64,000 bases of DNA from Acinetobacter sp. MB5 (GCF_003261585.1 NZ_POVU01000005.1:1-64000); one strand, 5' to 3'. Positions 30,443 to 39,327 are shown, counted from the first letter of the stretch. Numbers and translations are program-made. The notes: generated by a model from the sequence alone, not told the origin.

Positions 30443-30868
30443 TTAAATGCCATGGAGCAAGATTTCCTGAACTTGCTGGTACTCTTTTAAGCGTAAAAAG
30501 TCACGTTCAGTTGGGTGAGTAATTCTTCCGAGATCCATATTGTCTGCCACATCAGCAAGTTTGACTTCGCGAGCAATTGGGTTTTTGACCGCACGCCACG
30601 CGGCTTCTATGCGACTTTCACCTTCTTTTTTTGTCAGCGCACAGACGGCATCTATCACATCTTGAGAAAAGCCTAGAGAGATAAGGTCTACGATGGTTGC
30701 ATCGGTATCTTCAAGTACATCGTGTAATACAGCAACGATCTGTTGGGTTGGGCCTTTCATTTTAAGCATTAAGCGCAAAGGATGAAGAATATATGGCTGA
30801 CCTGCTTTGTCGACTTGTCCTGAATGCTTGCGAGTTGCAAAGGTAATTGCTTTTTCTAAAGTTGCCAT
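30443..30868 (-). CDS. Small HD-domain protein (alarmone hydrolase / MESH1-like)
   Basis: A 141-residue protein made only of an HD hydrolase domain. Metal ligands are His29 (ILHPLRL), His49-Asp50 (VLHDVLEDTD) and Asp106 (VKLADVADNMD), the pattern of SpoT-type (p)ppGpp hydrolases and the stand-alone MESH1 enzyme. No synthetase domain. GGAGGAT at 30871-30877 is an excellent ribosome-binding site. The hydrolase function is inferred from the motifs. Confidence 0.8.
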   Translation of the reverse strand: MATLEKAITFATRKHSGQVDKAGQPYILHPLRLMLKMKGPTQQIVAVLHDVLEDTDATIVDLISLGFSQDVIDAVCALTKKEGESRIEAAWRAVKNPIAREVKLADVADNMDLGRITHPTERDFLRLKEYQQVQEILLHGI

Positions 30869-30882
30869 ACATCCTCCTTGAA

Positions 30883-30928
30883 ATGTGTTGCATTATTTTT
30901 GATAAAATTATAACCAATTTCAACACAT
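30883..30928. promoter_or_regulatory. Spaced inverted repeat in divergent promoter region
   Basis: ATGTGTTG (30883-30890) and its complement CAACACAT (30921-30928) are separated by 30 AT-rich bases, between the HD gene and the divergent gene at 30987. Possible operator; no promoter is assigned with confidence. Confidence 0.3.
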
Positions 30929-30986
30929 ACCATGCTATTTAGTTAAAAATATTTTAAACTATGCTACCGCAAAAGATTGATCTTTT

Positions 30987-31307
30987 ATGAATTACCAAAT
31001 TATTGAAGTTCAGGGGGAGCAGGTGAACCTTGCATGCCCATATTGCCAGCATCTTGTGCTGAATTGGGATGAAGAACAATATGTGCAGCCTTGTGAGCAT
31101 ACTGCATTTATTGCGATGGATTTAGGTTTTGAATATATTTCAGACCGATTTGAGGCATGTTTAGCACATTCAGTTGATGATATTCATGATCAAGAAATGA
31201 ATGTTTTAGAAGAGGTTACATCTGCTCAGGTAGAGCAATTATTGATTTATAAAATGGATTTGGGGGTAGCTGGTTTATATCGCTATGTAGGGATCACTCA
31301 GTTCTAG
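30987..31307 (+). CDS. Conserved-looking hypothetical protein with CPYC motif
   Basis: A 106-residue protein of unknown function. Near the N-terminus it has a CPYCQH motif (about residues 18-23) that could bind metal or be redox-active; the rest is acidic. Two bases separate it from the following 2H-phosphoesterase gene, so they are probably co-transcribed. Confidence 0.7.
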   Translation: MNYQIIEVQGEQVNLACPYCQHLVLNWDEEQYVQPCEHTAFIAMDLGFEYISDRFEACLAHSVDDIHDQEMNVLEEVTSAQVEQLLIYKMDLGVAGLYRYVGITQF

Positions 31308-31309
31308 CC

Positions 31310-31939
31310 ATGTATTTACAGCCGAATAGCCGAACATTTGCAAGCTTGGATGCAGATTATTCTGATTGGCATAAAGGACGCGATCAATTTTCCCTCTGGT
31401 ATCTAGAAATAGAAGATACCGCCTGTCGTGATTATTTAAATACGCTACAGCAGCAATTTCAACCATTCCTGTATATGCCGAATTATCGCCAGTGGCATAT
31501 TACTTTATTCGTTTGTGGTTTTTGGCAAGCACCTTTTCATTTACAACATCTATCTGATCATTTTCACGAGCGACAATTGCAACAGCAAATTGACTTGTTA
31601 CACCAACTTCAGGCTGAAAGCTTTGAATTGAAGTTGGGGGGGATTCGTAGCTATCAAAGTGCACTTTTTTTAGATGTCATTGATGAACAAAACATTTTAT
31701 TGCAGCTGCGACGCTGTTTTTGGCCAGTAGCTAAAGAAATAGATGCTATGATTTATTGTCCACATGTGACATTGGGTCTATATCGTGATGAATTTCCTGC
31801 GAATGAAATTTTGCAACAGATGAATCAGACACAAACACAGACATGGACTGTTAAATTTCGACACCTAACTTTCGGGTCATATCAGGCGCGCGAATTACAA
31901 GGTGAATTGTCGGCACATTATCATTTTCTTTTAGGTTAA
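31310..31939 (+). CDS. 2H phosphoesterase / 2'-5' RNA ligase-like protein
   Basis: A 209-residue protein with the two HxT/S signatures of the 2H superfamily: QWHITLFV (HIT 63-65) and CPHVTLGLY (HVT 152-154), spaced as in LigT-like enzymes. Substrate unknown; such enzymes act on 2',3'-cyclic phosphates or 2'-5' bonds. Lies directly upstream of cobU, but a role in cobalamin synthesis is not implied by its fold. Confidence 0.75.
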   Translation: MYLQPNSRTFASLDADYSDWHKGRDQFSLWYLEIEDTACRDYLNTLQQQFQPFLYMPNYRQWHITLFVCGFWQAPFHLQHLSDHFHERQLQQQIDLLHQLQAESFELKLGGIRSYQSALFLDVIDEQNILLQLRRCFWPVAKEIDAMIYCPHVTLGLYRDEFPANEILQQMNQTQTQTWTVKFRHLTFGSYQARELQGELSAHYHFLLG

Positions 31940-31947
31940 TTTTATTT

Positions 31948-32469
31948 ATGTTGCATTTGGTATTGGGTGGGGCTCGTTCAGGCAAGAGTCATTATGCTGA
32001 GCAGCTTGCACTCGCAACACAAAAACCACGTGTCTATATCGCGACTGCTCAAGCAGTTGATCAAGAGATGCAAGAACGTATTAAGCATCATCAGCAACGC
32101 CGTGATCAGAACTGGACATTGGTTGAAGAGCCGATGTATTTGGCAGATCGTTTAAATGCAATTGACTGTGCTGGACAAGTGGTTTTGGTTGATTGTTTAA
32201 CCGTTTGGATGAGTAATTTGCTGCATGCGCAAGATCCTGATTTACAGCAACGTGAATGTCTGAAATTATTGGAATTATTGCCAAATTTACAATCGGAAAT
32301 TATTTTGGTGAGCAATGAAACGGGACTTGGAGTTGTGCCATTAGGGGAAATTACACGACGTTTTGTTGATGAATCGGGTCGCTTACATCAGGCTTTGGGA
32401 CAAATTTGTCAACATGCCGTGTTTTGTGTTGCTGGGTTTCCGATGCAATTGAAAGGAGTAGAACAATGA
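31948..32469 (+). CDS. cobU: Adenosylcobinamide kinase / guanylyltransferase CobU
   Basis: A 173-residue bifunctional enzyme. P-loop LVLGGARSGKSHYAE (4-18), VYIATAQAVDQEM, RIKHHQQRR (guanylylated His region) and VSNETGLGVVP are hallmarks. First of four genes for assembly of the lower ligand of cobalamin. The stop overlaps cobT in ATGA. Confidence 0.94.
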   Translation: MLHLVLGGARSGKSHYAEQLALATQKPRVYIATAQAVDQEMQERIKHHQQRRDQNWTLVEEPMYLADRLNAIDCAGQVVLVDCLTVWMSNLLHAQDPDLQQRECLKLLELLPNLQSEIILVSNETGLGVVPLGEITRRFVDESGRLHQALGQICQHAVFCVAGFPMQLKGVEQ

Positions 32470-33518
32470 GTTGGTGGTTACAACCATGCCGTAATATCGA
32501 TTGTGGATTTCAAGAAAAAGCATTAGAAAGGCAAGCTCAACTGACTAAACCGACGGGTGCATTGGGATACCTAGAAGAACTTGCAGTTACATTGGCGGGT
32601 TTACAGCATACTGAGCAGCCAAATATTGATCACGTTTGGATTAGTTTGTTTGCGGGTGATCACGGGGTTATGCAGGAAAATATTTCTGCTTACCCACAAG
32701 CGGTTACTCGTCAAATGCTGCAAAATTTTACGACAGGTGGCGCATCAATCAGTGTCATTGCGAAACAGCATCAGGCATATTTGCAAGTGATTGACTGTGG
32801 CACGGTCGGTGATACTTACGATTATCAGGGTGTGCAGCAGTATCCGATTGATGCAGGCACACAAAACTTTACCAAGACTGCTGCCATGAGTGAAACACAA
32901 TGTATCGCTGCAATGACGATTGGGAAAAGCAGTGTTGATCAGGCAGCAGAGCAGCACAGCAATCTCTTTATTGCTGGGGAAATGGGAATTGGAAATACCT
33001 GTTCAGCATCAGCTTTAGCATGTTTGTTGCTCGATGAGTCTGCCGAAATACTGACAGGTGTTGGTACAGGAATTGATCACGCCAAATTACAGCATAAAAA
33101 ACACGTGATTCAACGGGCAGTTGAATTGCATAAAGCAAATGTAAAGTCAGATCCAGTTAAAATTTTAGCCGCTGTTGGTGGTTTTGAAATTGCTGCAATG
33201 GTAGGTGCTTATTTACGGTGTGCTCAGGTTGGTATTCCAATATTGATTGATGGTTTTATCAGTTCTGTGGCGGCTTTAATTGCGGTGCGTATTCAGCCTA
33301 AAGCACGGATATGGATGTTGTTTGGACATCAGTCTGCTGAATATGGACATGCGCGCATTTTAAAAGAATTACATGCTCAACCAATTTTACAACTAAACTT
33401 GCGTTTGGGTGAGGGAAGTGGTGCGGGTGTGGCATTGGGCGTTTTAAAAACGGCATGTGTGCTGCACAATGAAATGGCGACTTTTCAGCAAGCGGCTGTG
33501 ACAGGCGAAAAACAGTAA
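32466..33518 (+). CDS. cobT: Nicotinate-nucleotide-dimethylbenzimidazole phosphoribosyltransferase CobT
   Basis: A 350-residue enzyme that makes alpha-ribazole phosphate. ATG 32466 (MSWWLQPCRN) overlaps the cobU stop and gives the usual length; a longer frame from 32406 is unlikely. LTKPTGALGYLEEL, FAGDHGV, GEMGIGNT, and the C-terminal HQSAEYGH and RLGEGSGA are family motifs. Confidence 0.94.
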   Translation: MSWWLQPCRNIDCGFQEKALERQAQLTKPTGALGYLEELAVTLAGLQHTEQPNIDHVWISLFAGDHGVMQENISAYPQAVTRQMLQNFTTGGASISVIAKQHQAYLQVIDCGTVGDTYDYQGVQQYPIDAGTQNFTKTAAMSETQCIAAMTIGKSSVDQAAEQHSNLFIAGEMGIGNTCSASALACLLLDESAEILTGVGTGIDHAKLQHKKHVIQRAVELHKANVKSDPVKILAAVGGFEIAAMVGAYLRCAQVGIPILIDGFISSVAALIAVRIQPKARIWMLFGHQSAEYGHARILKELHAQPILQLNLRLGEGSGAGVALGVLKTACVLHNEMATFQQAAVTGEKQ

Positions 33519-34127
33519 ATGTTGCAACTGGATGTACTTCGGCATGGTCAAACCACGCAAGGACATACCTTGCGTGGGTATTTAGATGACGCATTGACGG
33601 CTGAAGGCTGGCAGCAGATGCAGGAAACAATTGCAGTGTATGTGCAACAGCATTGTATGTGGGATGCAATTGTTACTTCGCCTTTGCAGCGTTGTTTGAG
33701 CTTCGCACAAGATGTTCAACAGCAGTTTGATTTACCTTTAGTCGTGATGCCTGAGTTTAAAGAACTTAATTTTGGTGTATGGGAAGGCCTGACAGTACAA
33801 CATATTCATGAAACCCAACCCGACCTGCTTGGAAATTTTTGGCAGGATCCTTGTCAATATGCTCCACCACAAGGTGAAAACTTAGCTGAGTTTCAAGCCC
33901 GTTTGCAACAAGGGTTTCAGGAATTGCTGACTCAGGCGCAGCAACAACAATGGCAAAGCATTTTACTGGTGTCTCATGGTGGTGTGATTAAATGGTTAAA
34001 GTGTATGGCTCATCTACAGCCAATTACACAACTCCTGAGTATGTCGGCTGAACTGGCGAGTATTCATTCAATATTGCTGAGTCGGAATCAAGATTTGTCA
34101 TTACACATTCAAGAGAAAACTAGATGA
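33519..34127 (+). CDS. cobC: Histidine phosphatase, probable alpha-ribazole phosphatase CobC
   Basis: A 202-residue phosphoglycerate-mutase-fold phosphatase: LRHGQTTQG (5-13, catalytic His), TSPLQRCL and VSHGGVIKWL. It starts on the base after the cobT stop and overlaps cobS by ATGA, so alpha-ribazole-5'-phosphate dephosphorylation is the natural role. Confidence 0.88.
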   Translation: MLQLDVLRHGQTTQGHTLRGYLDDALTAEGWQQMQETIAVYVQQHCMWDAIVTSPLQRCLSFAQDVQQQFDLPLVVMPEFKELNFGVWEGLTVQHIHETQPDLLGNFWQDPCQYAPPQGENLAEFQARLQQGFQELLTQAQQQQWQSILLVSHGGVIKWLKCMAHLQPITQLLSMSAELASIHSILLSRNQDLSLHIQEKTR

Positions 34128-34879
34128 TGCCATTTTGGATTGCGCTACAGTTTTTGACGATACTCCCTGTACAACTTAAAGCCATGCCCAGTCCTCAACA
34201 AAGTGCATACTCTTTGTTATTTTATCCTGTGATTGGTTTATTGATTGGGGCTTTGCTATTTGTTTTAGCATGGGGAGTCAGTGCTACTCATTTAGCCCTT
34301 CTACTTTCTAGCAGCCTGATTTTAACCGTATGGGTTGTTATTACAGGTGGTCTGCATTTAGATGGTTTGGCTGATACAGCTGATGCTTGGATTGGTGGTT
34401 ATGGTGATCGTGAGCGCACTTTAGCGATTATGAAAGATCCACAGTGTGGTCCAATCGGTGTGCTAAGCCTTATTTTGAGTTTATTGCTTAAATTTTCCAG
34501 CCTGTATGTGATTTTGGAGTTGCAACAAATCTACTGGCTATTGATTATTCCTGTACTTGGGCGTCTATCGGCTCTCTTTCTTTTCCTTACGTGTGATTAT
34601 GTGCGAAAACGAGGATTAGGCACATCTTTTGTGCAAGATTTACCTCGAAAATGGTTATGGCTCATATTTGGCATTTGCTTATTGGGATGCCTGAATTTTG
34701 GTGTTTTGGGACTGTGTGTAGCGGTTATATTTTGTAGCTGTTTATGCTATTTGCGTCATCTCTTTGTACAGCGCTTGGGCGGAATCACAGGAGATACTGT
34801 TGGCGCAAGTATTGAAATTTCTGAATGTATCAGCTTACTTAGTGTCGCAATTCTGCTATCTGCACATTCCATTGGTTAA
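34124..34879 (+). CDS. cobS: Cobalamin synthase CobS (adenosylcobinamide-GDP ribazoletransferase)
   Basis: A 251-residue polytopic membrane protein. GGLHLDGLADTADAW (about 67-81) and the GDRERTLAIMKDPQCGPIG segment are the catalytic family motifs; about six hydrophobic helices follow. Last gene of the cobU-T-C-S operon, whose order fits salvage from cobinamide. I saw no B12 riboswitch upstream of cobU. Confidence 0.94.
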   Translation: MMPFWIALQFLTILPVQLKAMPSPQQSAYSLLFYPVIGLLIGALLFVLAWGVSATHLALLLSSSLILTVWVVITGGLHLDGLADTADAWIGGYGDRERTLAIMKDPQCGPIGVLSLILSLLLKFSSLYVILELQQIYWLLIIPVLGRLSALFLFLTCDYVRKRGLGTSFVQDLPRKWLWLIFGICLLGCLNFGVLGLCVAVIFCSCLCYLRHLFVQRLGGITGDTVGASIEISECISLLSVAILLSAHSIG

Positions 34880-35002
34880 AGAATTTGGAAGCAAATTTAC
34901 AGAGCGTTCACAATGCGATAAATTTTAACAATTACAAAAAATTCTCATTTGAAAAACTGTGTTATAAAAAATGACCAATCAGGATAGGTGAGGAAATAAA
35001 AA

Positions 35003-35221
35003 ATGAAAACAATCCATATTCAGGTGAAGGATCAATTCGATGTCTACCATTTGGCAAAGGCAGTCTTGAAACAAATTGCTGAAGGTGAAAAATCTGAACA
35101 ATATTCCTTAGAGCAAAAAGTTGATTTTATTGAAATTTATGGAGAACAGATTTTACCATCGACTGAATTGCTGTTTCAAAGTGAGGAAACTTGTAAAATT
35201 TATAAAGTGATTGAAAGTTAG
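35003..35221 (+). CDS. Small hypothetical protein
   Basis: A 72-residue protein I do not recognise. Starts MKTIHIQVKD; mixed beta/alpha character, no membrane segment or Cys cluster. GTGAGGA upstream is a good ribosome-binding site and a terminator follows, so it looks like a real monocistronic host gene. Confidence 0.65.
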   Translation: MKTIHIQVKDQFDVYHLAKAVLKQIAEGEKSEQYSLEQKVDFIEIYGEQILPSTELLFQSEETCKIYKVIES

Positions 35222-35242
35222 TGAATATTGAATTGAGAACAT

Positions 35243-35279
35243 TCAGGTAAATAGCAGTATGTTATTTACCTGATTTTTA
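35243..35279 (+). terminator. Terminator after the 35003 gene
   Basis: TCAGGTAAATA (35243-35253) pairs with TATTTACCTGA (35263-35273), 9-base loop, then TTTTTA. Confidence 0.8.
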
Positions 35280-35932
35280 TATAGTTGTGTAGCACTATGC
35301 TAGATCTTGAGAGCCATCATCATTTGATTATTCTTTTTATTAAGTTTATTTCATGATTGCTTGCACCTTATAAGCTCAATTGAAATCTATTTCTATGCAG
35401 TGCAATACATATAAAAGAAATTTAAGAAAGTAATACATTTATTTTTACAAATGCATTTTTGAGTATTTTGGGTTTATATAAAAGAGTTGTGCTTTTATCT
35501 ATCATTCCAAATTGCCCCAAATTTTTTTAACATTTATATGTCATCTGGCTTTAAAATAGTGGGATTGATTTAAGTCTCAGTTTCGGTGTTCTTCATTCAT
35601 TCTGATTAAATTTAAAAGAAATAGAGTAGCTATCCATTCTATTGCGAGTTTGGTTTGTCATGTTCTCTTTTTTAAGAATTGGATTTGGTTTTGAAAATCT
35701 AGAACAATCAGTTTTTTTGCTGATATGAATTAACCACCGAAAAAATAGGAAGTGCAAAATTGTTTGAAAACAAAGTCATCGAAGAATTGTTCGATAAAAC
35801 AAAGCGTAACCAAATTTGGGTCGCGCCGATGGCAGGTGGGAAAGAGTATTTTAAATAATAAGTTAAAAACAATAACTTAAGTATTTTATCTTGGCGCATG
35901 GCGTAAAATTGGCGTAAAAAATTGAGGCGAAA
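35280..35932. other. Gene-poor junction between host and prophage; probable left attachment region
   Basis: About 650 bases without a convincing gene. A short open segment on the plus strand (35728-35859, no start codon of its own) encodes ELTTEKIGSAKLF... ending MAGGKEYFK and reads like a coding remnant. Next to it, TGGCGTAAAA occurs twice with an 11-bp period (35899-35908 and 35910-35919), in the style of integrase arm sites. Leftward phage genes begin immediately after. The exact attL core cannot be fixed without the other prophage end. Confidence 0.4.
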
Positions 35933-36214
35933 TTAATTCACCTCACTCCAATTCTTTTGTGATTCCTTTTGAAGCGAATCTAGCCACATAGCAATATCTG
36001 ATAAGTTTACGAAGTATTCAGATTTATTACCATCTACTTTGAACGCAGGAAATGGTAGCTTGCATTTAGCTGCTCGTTGCTTCGCTGCTCCCATATCTAA
36101 ATGTGGCATGTAATCAGTCACAATATCTTTCAAAGCGACTACTGGACGTTTGTATCGAAGAATCAACATCATTGAAGTATCGAGATTTTCATTTTGATTC
36201 GCAGGTGTTCTCAT
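35933..36214 (-). CDS. PrtN-like (pyocin activator family) regulator
   Basis: A 93-residue protein resembling the pyocin activator PrtN family. It has a conserved-type N-terminal segment on a strand of Ile/Leu (MMLILRYKRPVVALKDIVTD), an HTH-like middle (MGAAKQRAAKCKLPFPAFKV) and a C-terminal NLSDIAMWLDSLQ motif. Promoter-distal gene of the leftward early operon. In Pseudomonas, PrtN switches on pyocin genes after DNA damage; the role here is inferred. GAGGA precedes the ATG. Confidence 0.65.
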   Translation of the reverse strand: MRTPANQNENLDTSMMLILRYKRPVVALKDIVTDYMPHLDMGAAKQRAAKCKLPFPAFKVDGNKSEYFVNLSDIAMWLDSLQKESQKNWSEVN

Positions 36215-36292
36215 GCTTTATCCTCATATGAGCAAAAATATGCACATAAATTTAAAATGCTTAAATAAAAGTGCAAATATTTGCTCAAGTGT

Positions 36293-36469
36293 TTAGTTGA
36301 ACTGATTTTTAATTGCAGCTTGAGTAACGTGCTCAGCTAGTAAATACCCTTTATCAACAATGTCACAGAGACGCTGATACTGTTGCTGATCTAGAGCATG
36401 CTCTTGGCAAAATGCCTTTAACTCAGATTCAATTTCTTGGCTTAATTTTTGGGTGTTAATTAGGTTCAT
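36293..36469 (-). CDS. Small phage protein of unknown function
   Basis: A 58-residue acidic, mostly helical protein beginning MNLINTQKLSQEI. ATG 36469 is chosen because GGAG lies nine bases upstream; an in-frame TTG is further out. Between the RecT-like gene and prtN-like gene in the same operon. Confidence 0.55.
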   Translation of the reverse strand: MNLINTQKLSQEIESELKAFCQEHALDQQQYQRLCDIVDKGYLLAEHVTQAAIKNQFN

Positions 36470-36520
36470 CGTTCTATGCTCCAAATTATTGGAGGCAGGA
36501 TTTCCTGCCTCCTGGCATTT

Positions 36521-38161
36521 TTAGTTTTTAAGTTCAGAAAGGCGTAAGTCATAAGCTTGATTGATACGCTGGTCATTGGTTTTAGTGACATCTGGATCAG
36601 TAATGATGGCGACTAGCTCATCTATAGTTTTGGCTTGTCGGATCTTTAGTATCATTGCATCAACAAAGGGGAGTTGGCCGCTTTGATCTCCATCAAACAT
36701 ACTTTGTTGACTGAATAGGGTTTTGCGTTGTGCATATAGATTCAAAACTGCTTGGTGATCTTCAGGTGTTAGTTTTGATTTATAACCATTGATTGTATTG
36801 GCCACTTGGGTTTCAAGAGTGAAAATGTCCTCGGCGCCCTTGATCATTTGCTCAATCCCATCTCGCGCAGACTTGCTCTTGTTCTGATCTATAGTTTGTT
36901 GTTGCTGTACGGGTGGTTGTCCAAATTTCGCCGTACATTGTTTGGCAACCTCACGTAGATAAGATTTATGCTGATCTGTTAGGCATTCATCACTTTCAAA
37001 TGCGCCAATAGAATCATTAATTTCTGCTAGAGATTGAGCCTTGTGCAATTCAGCACTGTATAGCTTACGCATCTCATCTGAGCTTTTCCGTGGAGTAGAA
37101 ACGTCATCTGTAGCTTGAACATCAATTGGATGGGTTTCTTCTGCAGGTATTTCCTCAACAACAGTTTGTGCCTCTTGAGCATTTGCTTTGCGTGTACGTG
37201 GTTTTCGGACTGGTGCTGGATTGTTTTGTTCAGAACCTTCCTGTTGGCTAGAAAGCTTGGTTTTTTGAGCATTAAACAGCTTGAGCAATTCCTCACGTTC
37301 ATTGGCATTTTCAAGTGCCGTGATTTTGCTCTCCAGTGTATTTAAATGATCCAAAGATTTAGATTGGAGAATATCTCGCTTCAATGTTGTAGCAGAGGCA
37401 TCAGTCGCAGAGGTGACTTGTTCCTGGTACTCATCTGGAGTGACATCAATAATGCTACGTTCTTGTTCTTCCTCGGCACTGCGTAAACCCATCAAGAGTT
37501 CAGGTGCGTATAAACGACCAAAGAACGATGCAGCACGATAGGAAAGCATTTGCTGTGGCATGGTTTGCCATTTGCTACCATTCTTTTGAAACCAACCTTC
37601 TTTGATTGCCATTTCCAAGGTGATTTTTGTGGATTCAACACGCTCATTGGTTTCGCGTTCAATGGCCCATGCCACGCATGACATGTCTTGAATGGTAATA
37701 CTTTTTTGGACAGGTTCTTTTTTTCCATTTTTCCACTCATATTCGATATAAGGGATAGTTTTTTCACCAAGATCCTCAATATCAAAACGGAGCGCAGAAA
37801 AGCGACCACTACTATTGATCGTCCCCGTAATGAACTGAGAAGTCCATGCTGGACGACCTTCAATTAAGTATAGGTTTTGCATAACCAAAAGGGGATCTGT
37901 ATTCATACGACTAGCCATGTTTAAAGCAATCACACAGTTGGCAATGGCATTTGGATTTTCTTCATAATGGTAAAGCCAGTTGCCATTGCTGTCTTTGTAT
38001 CGAATTGATCCATCATGCTGAATTTCACCCTTAACACGAACAGTAGCGCGATATTGCTCAGGAACAAGTGTTGAGTTGGCCAACATTTTTGCAATACGTT
38101 GAGAAAGCTCAAAAGCTTCAATATTTAAAAGACCGACAGAAGTGCTGTTTTGTTGAGTCAT
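36521..38161 (-). CDS. RecT-like single-strand annealing protein with long C-terminal repeat region
   Basis: A 546-residue protein. The N-terminal 240 residues look like a RecT/Bet-type annealing domain (NCVIALNMASRMNTDPLLVM, PAWTSQFITGTIN, QMLSYRAASFFGRLYAPELL). The RecE-like nuclease gene beside it supports this. The C-terminal part (about 260-546) is unusual: four degenerate helical modules (about 261-302, 364-413, 432-483, 501-546) joined by charged and Gln/Pro-rich linkers. Family RecT is about half this length. Confidence in the annealase call is moderate, in the gene high. Confidence 0.7.
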   Translation of the reverse strand: MTQQNSTSVGLLNIEAFELSQRIAKMLANSTLVPEQYRATVRVKGEIQHDGSIRYKDSNGNWLYHYEENPNAIANCVIALNMASRMNTDPLLVMQNLYLIEGRPAWTSQFITGTINSSGRFSALRFDIEDLGEKTIPYIEYEWKNGKKEPVQKSITIQDMSCVAWAIERETNERVESTKITLEMAIKEGWFQKNGSKWQTMPQQMLSYRAASFFGRLYAPELLMGLRSAEEEQERSIIDVTPDEYQEQVTSATDASATTLKRDILQSKSLDHLNTLESKITALENANEREELLKLFNAQKTKLSSQQEGSEQNNPAPVRKPRTRKANAQEAQTVVEEIPAEETHPIDVQATDDVSTPRKSSDEMRKLYSAELHKAQSLAEINDSIGAFESDECLTDQHKSYLREVAKQCTAKFGQPPVQQQQTIDQNKSKSARDGIEQMIKGAEDIFTLETQVANTINGYKSKLTPEDHQAVLNLYAQRKTLFSQQSMFDGDQSGQLPFVDAMILKIRQAKTIDELVAIITDPDVTKTNDQRINQAYDLRLSELKN

Positions 38162-38184
38162 GATTATTATTCCAAATAAATTAA

Positions 38185-39081
38185 TTAGTTAAATTCGTGT
38201 TGAAGTGCTTGTTTCAGCATGTATGAAGGCAGATTGATTTCTTCCAGCTCTTTGGAATAACCATCCCATTCTTGTAATAAGAGTGATTCAGCAAGCAGTT
38301 CTTTAGCGCGGTAATAGCGTTGCTCACCAATAGAAAGAAACAGGTTTGAAGCCTTGTATTGTTTGACGTTGAATGGAGCAGTATTTTCAGCAACCAGGAA
38401 AATAAAGTCGGGTTTATCTTCGGTACCATAAACTTGCTGGAAGCCTTCACGGTACATAGCTGCAGAAAGATCATAAGCAAAGTTGCCACATTGTCTTTGA
38501 AATGCAATAGCACGTGCATCACTGGTTGTTTTTAGGTCAAGGATTAGACCATTGGGAAAAGCGGAGCAGGGCACAATATGGTAGTCAGGGCGTACACGTA
38601 GCTCTAAACCAAAGATTGGGTCTGTAAAAAAGAAACTTGCCTCAGCCATGCCATAGTTATTTTGCATAACGCCGTACATGCTCAAGGTTTGAAGATTTTT
38701 AACGATGCGTTTAGCACCTTGAACTTGTTCTTCTGTAACAAGGATTTTACCTTCAGTGGCTTGTTCCCACGCTGCAGCTTCCTCTTTGCCAGCTTTAGTA
38801 CGGCGATCAAACACAGGAGCAATCACAAACTCATTTGAAAATTGCTCAGGTTCAAGAAAAAGGGTGTGTGCCAGTGTGCCAAAGTCCATACAGGCTTTAC
38901 GCTCTTTCTCATGTTCTTTGGCAATATTATGTGAGTAAAAGTGAGCCGCAGAACGGATCATATCTTTGAGCTGACTAGAGCTATATTCAGGGCGAGCATG
39001 GTATTGAGCATTGCTCATGCCTTCTACAATACTGAGTGCAATTGGTGCTGGAGCAAGTGTTGGGTCGAAATAAGCATTCAT
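38185..39081 (-). CDS. PD-(D/E)XK nuclease, RecE C-terminal-like (DUF3799)
   Basis: A 298-residue exonuclease-like protein. NAQYHARPEYSSSQLKDM is followed by ACMDFGTLAHTLFLEPE, then RVRPDYHIV and ILDLKTTSDA (about residues 187-210), which give the Asp and D-x-K of the nuclease core, then CGNFAYDLSAAMYREGF. ATG 39081 has GGGAG eight bases upstream; an in-frame TTG at 39096 is less likely. With the RecT-like partner it forms a phage recombination pair. Confidence 0.82.
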   Translation of the reverse strand: MNAYFDPTLAPAPIALSIVEGMSNAQYHARPEYSSSQLKDMIRSAAHFYSHNIAKEHEKERKACMDFGTLAHTLFLEPEQFSNEFVIAPVFDRRTKAGKEEAAAWEQATEGKILVTEEQVQGAKRIVKNLQTLSMYGVMQNNYGMAEASFFFTDPIFGLELRVRPDYHIVPCSAFPNGLILDLKTTSDARAIAFQRQCGNFAYDLSAAMYREGFQQVYGTEDKPDFIFLVAENTAPFNVKQYKASNLFLSIGEQRYYRAKELLAESLLLQEWDGYSKELEEINLPSYMLKQALQHEFN

Positions 39082-39085
39082 TGTC

Positions 39086-39304
39086 TTATCTCCCAAACAA
39101 GCTATAGATCACAAAAGTAATCACGGCGTAACAGATCGTTCCACCAACTGCAAAAAGTGCGAATTCTTTAGCATTGGCCAACATAACTTTGATGCGGCTA
39201 ACACGTTGCTCTTGAGCTGTTGGCTCACGATATAACACTTGGCTTGTTTGACTTTTGTTAGAGTCAAATTTTGGGGTTTGACTGTGTGATACGCGTTGAG
39301 ACAT
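39086..39304 (-). CDS. Small single-pass membrane protein, first gene of the left operon
   Basis: A 72-residue protein with a polar N-terminal half and one C-terminal membrane helix (about 47-69, FALFAVGGTICYAVITFVIYSLF). Ends four bases before the nuclease start. Function unknown; phage left operons often carry such host-interaction proteins in this position. Confidence 0.6.
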   Translation of the reverse strand: MSQRVSHSQTPKFDSNKSQTSQVLYREPTAQEQRVSRIKVMLANAKEFALFAVGGTICYAVITFVIYSLFGR

Positions 39305-39327
39305 AATGACCTCGCAAAGTTATTTGT

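Noticed and set aside
34880..35002. Promoter and possible cobalamin riboswitch around the cob genes
   Set aside because: No B12-box-like sequence or clear -35/-10 pair was found here or before cobU.
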